A program made the translations under genes and the position numbers. From positions 426,238,303-426,302,302 of the forward strand of contig CM053029.1 of the NCBI GenBank assembly GCA_028564925.1: DNA of 64,000 nt. Direction: 5' to 3'. Each line of letters opens with the position of its first letter. Position 1 is the first letter of the stretch. Of this stretch, positions 55,545-64,000 are shown piece after piece. The DNA comes from Lithobates sylvaticus. Its lineage: Eukaryota; Chordata; Amphibia; Anura; Ranidae. Under the pieces are notes generated by a model. The model made no database searches, was not told where the DNA came from, and was given only the letters and a program-made list of their open reading frames with translations.

Positions 55545-57515
55545 ATGGCAAATCGCAAGTACACTAGTGAACAGGCCTACTTGTTTCTGAGTATGTCAGA
55601 TAGTGAAGAGGAGGTCACTCATCTGTCAGAATCAGGCTCAGAATACGATCCAGTAGACGACAGCGGCTCCATGACAGATAGCTCTGGCGACGAAGGTGTG
55701 GTCCCTGCTAAGGTCAGGCGTACCCGATCCCGATCTTCTGATGTTGTTGAGGTGCAGGAACCGCAGGTCTCTCGTATGGAGCAGAGAAGTACTAGCGCCG
55801 CTATTCCTTCTGGTGAACTGGCAAGCACCAGCGGCCTAGTACACCCTGGACGTAGTCAAACCAGCACTGCAGTAACACTTGGTGACGTGGCGAGTCCCAT
55901 AAGTGCAGTTCAAGCTGGCGAGGTGGCAAGCACAAGTAGTGTCCCGCTGCCACCAAGAAGAAGACAAAGGCAGGCCCGTCGATCACATAGTGTCCTTCCT
56001 GCAGAATTCGCCAATCCTGATTGGGTGCCCACCACTTCTGCAGAACCCGTACTTCCCCCATTCACTGGCCAACCCGGTATTCAGGTGGAAACAGCTGATT
56101 TTAAGCCATCCGATTTTTATTCGCTGTTTTTCACGGAAGATCTCTATAGATCTATTGTGGACCAAAGTAATATATACGCTGGTCAACACATCGCCGCTAA
56201 TCCCCAAGTGCCTTCCCTTGCCAGAGATTGGAAACCAATTACGGTTTCCGAATTTAAGACCTTTCTGGGCCTTTCCCTCAACATGGGCATACACAAATTC
56301 CCGACGCTGAGGTCTTATTGGTCCACCTCACCGCACCACCATATGCCCGTGTTCTCTGCCTCCATGTCCAGGGCACGATACGAACAGATCTTGCGGTTCA
56401 TGCACTTCAGTGACAATGAACTTTGTCGTCCTCGTGGAGACCCTGAATTTGATCGGCTCTACAAAATTCGGCCCCTCATAAACCACTTCAACCAATGTTT
56501 TGCAGCCTTGTTTACGCCCAATCAAGTTGTCTGCGTTGACGAGTCCCTGATTAAGTTTTCTGGCCGCTTGTCTTTCAAACAGTTCCTTCCCAGCAAGCGT
56601 GCCAGATACGGGGTCAAGCTCTACAAGCTCTGTGACAGGGCAACAGGCTATACGTGGAGCTTTTCGGTTTATGAGGGAAAAGATAGTCACGTAGAGCCGG
56701 AGAACTGTCCAGATTACATAGGGAGCGCTGGCAAGATAGTGTGGAACTTGGTGTCACCCTTATTCGGAAAGGGGTACCACTTGTACGTGGACAATTATTA
56801 CATGAGCGTGCCACTGTTTAGTCACTTGTTTGATCATCAGATTGGAGCATGTGGCACCGTGCGACCTAATCGCCGGGGCTTTCCCCAGCGGCTTGTAGAT
56901 TCCCGTCTTAGGCTGGGGGAGAGAGCCTGCTTGAAGTGTAATAACTTGCTCGCTGTGAAGTGGAGGGATAATAGGAATGTTTTCGTTCTTACCTCCCTTC
57001 ATGCAGACACGACAGTCCAAATTCGTACGGCGGCTGGTGTTGTGACGAAACCCCTCTGTATCCACGAATACAACCTTAATATGGGGGGGGTGGACCTCAA
57101 CGACCAGTTGTTGGCGCCGTACCTAGTTGTCCGTAAGGCTAGACGCTGGTACAAAAAAGTGTCTATTTATTTATTCCAATTGGCTTTGCTGAATGCTCAT
57201 GTGCTATACGGAGCTTCAGGCGGGACGTTACCCTTCCTTGAATTCCAGGGAGCGGTTGTCATGGAACTCCTGTATCCAGGCGATTCCACACCTCACCATC
57301 CCCTACCAAATGCAGTAAGCCGGCTGCATGAGAGGCATTATCCTCATGTCCTCCAGAGTACCCCTACCCAACGAGCCCCCCAAAGAAGATGTCGTGTCTG
57401 TAGCAAGCGCGGATTTAGGCGTGACACCCGTTATTATTGTCCACGCTGTCCTGACAATCCTGGTCTCTGCGTTGGTGAATGCTTTGAACGCTACCACGAA
57501 CTAGTGAGGTATTAG
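55545..57515 (+). CDS. piggyBac transposase, full length (656 aa)
   Basis: Cut-and-paste transposase acting in the nucleus on TTAA sites, related to PGBD4-type proteins. The first ATG of the frame is at 55545 (ACAAAATGGCA context); the in-frame sequence upstream back to 55506 lacks an ATG. Residues 1-170 are acidic and Ser-rich, as usual for the N-terminus. The catalytic domain (DDE_Tnp_1_7) spans about 185-570 with FYSLFFTEDLYRSIVDQSN, WKPITVSEFKTFLGLSLNMG, VVCVDESLIKFSGR (Asp332), YHLYVDNYYMS (Asp416) and NMGGVDLNDQ (Asp517, Asp520), so the DDD set is complete. The last 40 residues hold a cysteine-rich domain (CRVCSKRG, then YYCPRCPDNPGLCVGECF) that in this family binds the terminal repeats. 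No stop or frame change is present. It is single-exon. It could also mobilise the short TTAACCACTT elements nearby. Confidence 0.95.
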   Translation: MANRKYTSEQAYLFLSMSDSEEEVTHLSESGSEYDPVDDSGSMTDSSGDEGVVPAKVRRTRSRSSDVVEVQEPQVSRMEQRSTSAAIPSGELASTSGLVHPGRSQTSTAVTLGDVASPISAVQAGEVASTSSVPLPPRRRQRQARRSHSVLPAEFANPDWVPTTSAEPVLPPFTGQPGIQVETADFKPSDFYSLFFTEDLYRSIVDQSNIYAGQHIAANPQVPSLARDWKPITVSEFKTFLGLSLNMGIHKFPTLRSYWSTSPHHHMPVFSASMSRARYEQILRFMHFSDNELCRPRGDPEFDRLYKIRPLINHFNQCFAALFTPNQVVCVDESLIKFSGRLSFKQFLPSKRARYGVKLYKLCDRATGYTWSFSVYEGKDSHVEPENCPDYIGSAGKIVWNLVSPLFGKGYHLYVDNYYMSVPLFSHLFDHQIGACGTVRPNRRGFPQRLVDSRLRLGERACLKCNNLLAVKWRDNRNVFVLTSLHADTTVQIRTAAGVVTKPLCIHEYNLNMGGVDLNDQLLAPYLVVRKARRWYKKVSIYLFQLALLNAHVLYGASGGTLPFLEFQGAVVMELLYPGDSTPHHPLPNAVSRLHERHYPHVLQSTPTQRAPQRRCRVCSKRGFRRDTRYYCPRCPDNPGLCVGECFERYHELVRY

Positions 57516-57552
57516 CGTAGGGTACAGCATTTCACAGGCTAGGATACACTTT

Positions 57553-57675
57553 CACAGGGTCTCAAGAATGCCATCGCATTTTGAGACCCGACCGTTGCAG
57601 TTAAAATTATAGTTACAGGGTCTCAAGAATGCCATCGCATTTTGAGACCCGACCGTTACAGTTAAAATTATAGTT
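57553..57675 (+). repeat. Duplicated hairpin just after the transposase stop codon
   Basis: A 60-base unit is repeated twice in tandem with one base difference. Each holds GGGTCTCAAGAATGCC followed by GCATTTTGAGACCC, an inverted pair forming a 10-bp stem. Lies about 40 bases after the stop, before an A-rich region with several AATAAA. The deleted partner at 39209-44284 lacks it. Confidence 0.85.
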
Positions 57676-57901
57676 ATAGTTTAAAAAAAAAGTGTAAAAA
57701 ATAAAAATAAAAAAAAAAAGTACAAAAAAAAAAAAAAACCCCAAAAAAAATATAAAATAAAAAACCAAAAATAGTTGTCGTTTTATTGTTCTCTCTCTAT
57801 TGTTGCTCTTTTTTACTCTATTCTATTCTGCAATGTTTTATTATGTTTTATCATGCTTGCTTTTCAGGTATGTTTTATTGTTAACCATTTTTTTGTTTTC
57901 A

Positions 57902-59010
57902 GGTGCGCCATTCAGTTGCAGCGCGGATTTATTTATCTTGACAGCAACAGCGTTTGCTCCCACGATACATAAAGCCGCGACTCCAACACTGTAGGAGGTG
58001 ATTTCACCACCACAGTTAAAAAAAAGAGCATATATGCCGAAGCATGGGGGCAGCAGAGGGCGGAGGAGCGATTTTGCTCCTAATGCCACGTACATACGGT
58101 CGAAAAAAGTCCGACCATGTGTACGTGGCATAACTTTTTTGCGGGAGGATGCCCCCATGCTTCGGCATATATATATTTTAGGCACCGGTTGCGTTAACAA
58201 AATGTTTTATTTTTTACTATGTTTTTTTTTTTGGTATTTGCTTTGCAGGTATGGTATGGTAAGGTCTTACTGTTATACTCTAATGTTACTTTGTTTTAAT
58301 GTTAACCATTATTTGCTTAGCAGGTACGCCATTCAGTTGCAGCGTGGATTTATTTATCTTGACAGCAACAGCGTTTGCTCCCACGATACATAAAGCCGCG
58401 ACTCCAACGCTGTAGGAGGTGATTTCACCACCACAGTTAAAAAAAAGAGCATATATGCCGAAGCATGGGGGCAGCAGAGGGCGGAGGAGCGATTTTGCTC
58501 CTAATGCCACGTACATACGGTCGAAAAAAGTCCGACCATGTGTACGTGGCATAACTTTTTTGCGGGAGGATGCCCCCATGCTTCGGCATATATATATTTT
58601 AGGCACCGGTTGCGTTAACAAAATGTTTTATTTTTTACTATGTTTTTTTTTGGTATTTGCTTTGCAGGTATGGTATGGTAAGGTCTTACTGTTATACTGT
58701 AATGTTACTTTGTTTTAATGTTAACCATTATTTGCTTAGCAGGTACGCCATTCAGTTGCAGCGTGGATTTATTTATCTTGACAGCAACAGCGTTTGCTCC
58801 CACGATACATAAAGCCGCGACTCCAATGCTGTAGGAGGTGATTTCACCACCACAGTTAAAAAAAAGAGCATATATGCCGAAGCATGGGGGCAGCAGAGGG
58901 CGGAGGAGCGATTTTGCTCCTAATGCCACGTACATACAGTCGAAAAAAGTCCGACCATGTGTACGTGGCATAACTTTTTTTGCGGGAGGATGCCCCCATG
59001 CTTCGGCATA
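57902..59010. repeat. 420-bp tandem repeat, 2.6 copies, each with a nested hairpin
   Basis: GCCATTCAGTTGCAGCG recurs at about 57906, 58328 and 58747 (period 419-420), with nearly identical units; the third stops near 59010 and runs into the type B module. Each unit has a large inverted pair, ATATGCCGAAGCATGGGGGC and GCCCCCATGCTTCGGCATAT, enclosing a second pair, ATGCCACGTACATACGGTCG and CCGACCATGTGTACGTGGCAT. The last resembles the ends of Harbinger MITEs here. The deleted partner has one copy at 41930-42190. Confidence 0.9.
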
Positions 59011-59939
59011 TATAAATGGTGCATGTATGCCCATCATTAGAAGTGGGTGGATGAAGGGAGGTATTCTAATGGTGGGCATACCCACCGCGCCATTGGGAAA
59101 TTGGGAAAGCATTTTATCACACCGATCTTGGTGTGGTCAGATGCTTTGAGGGCACAGGAAAGATCTAGGGTCTAATAGACCCCAATTTTTTCAAAAAAAG
59201 AGTACCTGTCACTGCCTATTGCTATCATAGGGGATATTTACATTCCCTGCGATAACAATAAAAATGACAACTAAGAAAAAAAAAATGGAAGGAACAGTTT
59301 AAAAATAAAATAAAAAAGCTAAATAAAAAGAAAAACTAAAAAAAAAAAAAAAAAAAGCACCCCTGCCCCCCCTTCTTTTGCGCAAAGGCGAACACAAGCG
59401 TTGGTCTGGCGTCATATGTAAACAGCAATTGCACCATGCATGTGAGGTATCACCGCGAAGGTCAGATCGAGGGCAGTAATTTTAGCAGTAGACCTCCTCC
59501 GTGAATCTAATGTGGTAACCTGTAAAGGCTTTTAAAGGCTTTTAAAAATGTATGTAGTTTGTCGCCACTGCGTGTTTGTGCGCAATTTTAAAGCATGTCG
59601 TGTTTGGTATCCATGTACTCGGCCTAAGATCATATTTTTTATTTCATCAAAAATTTGAGCAATATAGTGTGTTTAAGTGCATTAAAATAAAAAAAAGTGT
59701 ATTTTTTCCACAAAAAATGCGTTTGAAAAATCGCTGCGCAAATACTGTGTGGAAAAAAAAAATGCAACACCCACCATTTTAATCTGTAGGGCCTTTGCTT
59801 TAACAATATATATAGTGTTTGGGGGTTCAACGTAATTTTCTTGCAAAAAAAAAATATGTTTTCATGTAAACAAAAAGTGTCAGAAAGGGCTTTATCTTCA
59901 AGTGGTTAGAAGAGTGGGTGACGTGTGACATAGGCTTCT

Positions 59940-62640
59940 AAATGTTGTGCATAAAATGCCAGGACAGTTCAAACCCCCCCCAAATGACCCCATTTTGGAA
60001 AGTAGACACCCCAAGCTATTTGCTGAGAGCAATGTTGAGCCCATTAAATATTTTTTTTTTTGGTCCCAAGAGATTGAATAATGAAAAAAAAAAAAATAAT
60101 ATTTTTTTTTACAAAAACTTGTCACTAAATGATATATTGCTCAAACATGCCATGGGCATATGTGGAGATACACCCCAAAATACATTCTGTTGCTTCTCCT
60201 GAGTACGGGGATACCACATGTGTGGGACTTTTTGGGAGCCTAGCCGCGTACGGGACCCCAAAATCCAAGCACCGCTTTCAGGCTTTCTAAGGGTGTAATT
60301 TTTTTATTTCACTCCTCACTGCCAATCACAGTTTCGGAGGCCATGGAATGCCCAGATGGCACAAACCACCCCCAAATGACCCCATTTTGGAAAGTAGACA
60401 CCCCAAGCTATTTGCTGAGAGGTATGGTGAGTATTTTGCAGATCTCGCTTTTTGTCACAATGTTTTGAAAATTGAAAAAAGAAAAAAAAAATTTTTTTTT
60501 CTTTACTTTCTTCATTTTCAAAAACACATGAGAGCTGTAAAATACTCACCATGCCTCTCAACAAATAGCTTGGGGTGTCTACTTTCCAAAATGGGGTCAT
60601 TTGGGGGGGTTTTGTGCTATTTTGGCATTTTATGGCCTTCGAAACTGTGATAGGTAGTGAGGAGTGAAATCAAAAATTTGCACCCTTAGAAATCCTGAAG
60701 GCGGTGCTTGGGTTTCGGGGCCCCGTACGCGGCTAGGCTCCCAAAAAGTCCCACACATGTGGTATCCCCATACTCAGGAGAAGCAGCAAAATGTATTTTG
60801 GGGTGCAATTCCACATATAACCATGGCATGTGTGAGCAATATATCATTTAGTGACAACTTTTTGAATAAATTTTTTTTTTTTTTTATTTTTGTCTTTATT
60901 CAATCACTTGGGACTAAAAAAAAAAATATTCAACGGGCTCAACATGCCTCTCAGCAAATAGCTTGGGGTGTCTACTTTCCAAAATGGGGTCATTTGGGGG
61001 GGTTTTGTGCCATCTTGGCATTTTATGGTCTTCAAAACTGTGATAGGTAGTGATAGGTAGTGAGGAGTGAAATCAAAAATTTATGCCCTTAGAAATCCTG
61101 AAAGCGGTGCTTGGTTTTCGGGGTCCCGTATGCGCATAGGCTCCCAAAAAGTCCCACACATGTGGTATCCCCGTACTCAGGAGAAGCAGCAGAATGTATT
61201 TTGGGGTGTAATTCCACATATGCCCATGGCATGTGTGGGCAATATATCATTTAGTGACAACTTTGGGCAAAAAAAAAAAAGTTTGTAATATTCCCGCAAC
61301 TTGTGGCAAAATATAAAATATTCCATGTACTCAACATGCCTCTCAGCAAATAGCTTGGGGTGTCTACTTTCCAAAATGGGGTCATTTGGGGGGGTTTTGT
61401 GCAATTTTGGCATTTTATGGCCTTCGAAACTGTGATAGGTAGTGAGGAGTGAAATCAAAAATTTACACCCTTAGAAATGCTGAAGGTGGTGCTTGGGTTT
61501 CGGGGCCCCGTACGCGGCTAGGCTCCCAAAAAGTCCCACACATGTGGTATCCCCGTACTCAGGAGAAGTGGCAAAATGTATTTTGGGGTGCAATTCCACA
61601 TATAACCATGGCATGTGTGAGCAATATATCATTTAGTGACAACTTTTTGAATACATTTTTTTTTTTTTTTTTTTTTTGTCTTTATTCAATCACTTGGGAC
61701 TAAAAAAAAAAATATTCAATGGGCTCAACATGCCTCTCAGCAAATAGCTTGGGGTGTCTACTTTCCAAAATGGGGTCATTTGGGGGGGTTTTGTGCCATC
61801 TTGGCATTTTATGGCCTTCAAAACTGTGATAGGTAGTGATAGGTAGTGAGGAGTGAAATCAAAAATTTATGCCCTTAGAAATCCTGAAGGCGGTGCTTGG
61901 TTTTCGGGGTCCCGTATGCGGATAGGCTCCCAAAAAGTCCCACACATGTGGTATCCTCGTACTCAGGAGAAGCAGCAGAATGTATTTTGGGGTGTAATTC
62001 CACATATGCCCATGGCATGTGTGGGCAATATATCATTTAGTGACAACTTTGGGCAAAAAAAAAAAAGTTTGTAATATTCCCTCAACTTGTGGCAAAATAT
62101 AAAATATTCCATGTACTCAACATGCCTCTCAGCAAATAGCTTGGGGTGTCTACTTTCCAAAATGGGGTCATTTGGGGGGGTTTTGTGCTATTTTGGCATT
62201 TTATGGCCTTCAAAACTGTGATAGGTAGTGAGGAGTGAAATCAAAAATTTGCACCCTTAGAAACCCTGAAGGCGTTGATTGGGTTTCGGGGCCCCGTGCG
62301 CGGCTAGGCTCCCAAAAAGTCCCACACATGTGGTATCCCCATACTCGGGAGAAGCAGCAAAATGTATTTTGGGGTGCATCTCCACATATAACCATGGCAT
62401 GTGTGAGCAATATATCATTTAGTGACAACTTTATGAAAAAAAAAAATTTTTTTTTTTTTTTTTTTGTCTTTATTCAATCCCTTGGGACTAAAAAAAAAAA
62501 TATTCAATGGGCTCAACATGCCTCTCAGCAAATAGCTTGGGGTGTCTACTTTCCAAAATGGGGTCATTTGGGGGGGTTTTGTACTTCCCTGCCATTTTAG
62601 CACCTCAAGAAATGAGATAGGTAGTCATAAATTAAAAGCC
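59940..62640. repeat. Array of eight about 390-bp units, with higher-order dimers
   Basis: CCCCAAGCTATTTG or its complement occurs at about 60010, 60403, 60560, 60958, 61347, 61744, 62135 and 62532. The first two units face one way and the last six the other. From 60958 on the spacing is 389-397 bp, and units of two alternating subtypes recur every 786 bp (for example GATAGGTAGTGATAGGTAGT at 61040 and 61826). The partner element has only four units, so two dimers (about 1.57 kb) were gained here or lost there. Confidence 0.88.
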
Positions 62641-63054
62641 GTGTAAATTCCAGAAAATGTACTCTAGTTTGTAGACGCTATAACTTTTGCGCAAACCAAT
62701 AAATATACGCTTATTGGCATTTTTTTTACTAAAGACATGTGGCTGAATACATTTTGGCCCAAATGTTTGATTAAAATTGAGTTTATTAGATTTTTTTTAT
62801 AACAAAAAGTAGAAAATCTCTTTTTTTTTCAAAATTTTCGCTACTTTTCCGTTTATATCGCAAAAAATAAAAATCACAGAGGCAATCAAATACCATCAAA
62901 AGAAAGCTCTATTTGTGGGAAGAAAAGGACGCAAATTTCGTTTGGTTACAAAATTGCATGACCGCGCAATTACCAGTTAAAGTAGTGCAGTGCGAAATTG
63001 AAAAAAGACCTCTGGTCCTTTGGCTGCCAAATGGTCCGGGGCTGAAGTGGTTAA

Positions 63055-63260
63055 CATGACCCTAACCCATAATCCGTGGGAGGCACTATTCTATAGACTT
63101 ATTCCAGACCTCACTAGATCTGAACAAAAGCGACTATTCCTTTATCCTTCTTGCAATATGCCAAACTCCCACCCTTGTGATCTGGCAGGCCCAGAAATAT
63201 TTCTTAAAGTCAGGGAGTCCTACAGCTTCTTTGTGTTTTGGGAAAAGATAAGTGAGGAAG
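63055..63260 (+). mobile_element. L1-type ORF2 C-terminal fragment, right half
   Basis: Reads MTLTHNPWEALFYRLIPDLTRSEQKRLFLYPS, which follows the HICWQCPKAQRLW block in L1 ORF2 and continues from 53999 once the piggyBac element is set aside. The rest is decayed. Confidence 0.65.
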
Positions 63261-63649
63261 GCTGATCCTAGGGGGCGAAACTCACCACAAAAAAGTATCA
63301 AACATATTCTTCCAAGATACAAAAAAAGGAGGAGGTAGAAAAATCTGAATGTTTAGTATAATATAAAGTATTGTTAGCAGCAGGCTCATCTTTGCAATGG
63401 CTGCTCTCCCAAACCAGGGAAGCAGTACCAGTCCCAGGCCCTTGGGGTTTTATCAGAATTTTGAAAAAAGACAGCAGAAGTTATGGTTGTACAGTACTAA
63501 TTGTGGTTGGATCTCTGAATATGTAATCACCACTTTTTTTAAAGTGAAAAGCCAATTCCGCTTGTGTTGTTCTACTACATCTACAAGAATTAGAACTTTC
63601 AACATGTGGGACTTATAATAGTTAATTTTAGATTGAGACTTTGGAAGTG
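63261..63649. other. No gene seen
   Basis: Mixed sequence, probably LINE-derived since L1 fragments lie on both sides in opposite orientation. No supported frame. Confidence 0.4.
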
Positions 63650-64000
63650 CTTGAGGCCTTTCAGTAAATTACAGAAAGTGGTATGTGGTTCTGATAGGAA
63701 TAACCACATTTCATCTGCAAAAGCAGCTATTTTGTATTAGCTATGCCCTACCTGAAGGCTTTTGATGTCTGGGTTCGATGACAAGTGACAGAGAAAGGGT
63801 TCCAATGGTAATATGAAGAGCAGTGACGTTAAAGGGACAACCCTGTCTTGTCCTATTAGGATCCAGAAGCCATCTATCTGGCAGGTGGTCACTGACTTTC
63901 ACCTTTGCGTGAGGAAATTTTCAAAATTATATGAAACAGAGAGCTGCTTCCATATAGTCCTAGGCCAATCTGTCATAAACAAGAAAAATCCCTGTTGTCT
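63650..64000 (-). mobile_element. L1-type reverse transcriptase fragment
   Basis: On the minus strand about 63700-63870 reads RQGCPFNVTALHITIGTLSLSLV...QKPSG..., close to the RQGCPLSPLLFNLVLEPLA block of L1 reverse transcriptase, and is followed by an FADD-like remnant near 63720. The part upstream of this in the protein runs off the window edge. Confidence 0.65.

Larger units (their letters stand above)
54000..63054 (+). mobile_element. Complete piggyBac-superfamily transposon, 9.06 kb
   Basis: TTAA stands at 54000-54003 and 63051-63054. Ends are CCACTTCCCGACCGCCC and GGGGCTGAAGTGG, inverted over the outer CCACTTC. In order it holds a GC-rich 5' end, short tandem units (54540-55080), the transposase gene (55545-57515), a duplicated hairpin, a 420-bp triple repeat (57902-59010), a type B module (about 59000-59900), an array of about 390-bp units (59940-62640) and a type A end (62640-63054). 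piggyBac elements are usually 2.5-6 kb, so the non-coding load is large. The uninterrupted transposase and intact ends suggest a young, possibly mobile copy. Confidence 0.93.

Noticed and set aside
57841-59149. Repeated 100-130 residue frames on both strands downstream of the piggyBac transposase
   Set aside because: They are the same 420-bp repeat unit translated three times, with mirrored frames from its hairpins.
59940-62640. CRISPR-like array or centromeric satellite
   Set aside because: Units are about 390 bp, include inverted members, lie inside a TTAA-bounded transposon and recur in its sibling.

Overview
This window looks like intergenic or intronic DNA from a large, repeat-rich amphibian genome, most likely a frog and possibly a ranid. 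That is inferred from the repeats: L1/Tx1-like LINEs, several Tc1/mariner lineages, many PIF/Harbinger and piggyBac elements with their small non-autonomous relatives (MITEs), and a Penelope-like retroelement, in an A+T-rich background with CA/TA microsatellites. I recognise no host protein-coding exon, rRNA or tRNA. All coding capacity I can support belongs to transposable elements.

Layout. 1-915: the 3' end of a Penelope-like element (reverse transcriptase tail plus GIY-YIG endonuclease), followed by weakly structured sequence. 3.6-15 kb: a patchwork of piggyBac-type MITEs (TTAA targets, ends CCACTTC), Tc1/mariner remnants (the best at 9779-11298), Harbinger-type MITEs and LINE fragments. 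15490-17928: a GC-rich, 2.4 kb, nearly perfect palindrome with Harbinger-like ends and outward-facing TATA boxes. 18-30 kb: more MITEs, including a complete piggyBac MITE (22274-23162) and one carrying a nested Harbinger MITE (26840-28020).

30559-38188: a 7.6 kb PIF/Harbinger transposon inserted in a Tc1/mariner copy. It carries three genes: a two-exon DDE transposase, a two-exon MADF-BESS protein, and on the opposite strand a three-exon Myb/SANT-like protein. The last two are head to head and share a compact promoter region. Harbinger elements usually have two genes, a transposase and a Myb/SANT or trihelix accessory protein, so a second DNA-binding accessory is the most unusual gene content here.

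39209-44284 and 54000-63054: two members of one piggyBac family in opposite orientation. The right one is a 9.06 kb, apparently complete element with TTAA at both ends and an uninterrupted 656-residue transposase with all catalytic aspartates and a C-terminal cysteine-rich domain. The left one is the same element with the transposase gene removed almost exactly. The many short TTAACCACTT copies in the window share the ends of this large element, so the complete copy is a plausible source of their transposase. The large elements contain nested tandem arrays (about 350, 420 and 390 bp units) that differ in copy number between the two. The left copy sits inside an older related repeat whose uninterrupted paralogue is at 6064-7480; the right copy sits inside an L1 ORF2 fragment whose two halves lie on either side.

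Strongest candidates for follow-up are the three-gene Harbinger, the intact piggyBac with its gene-deleted partner, and the palindrome with divergent promoters.
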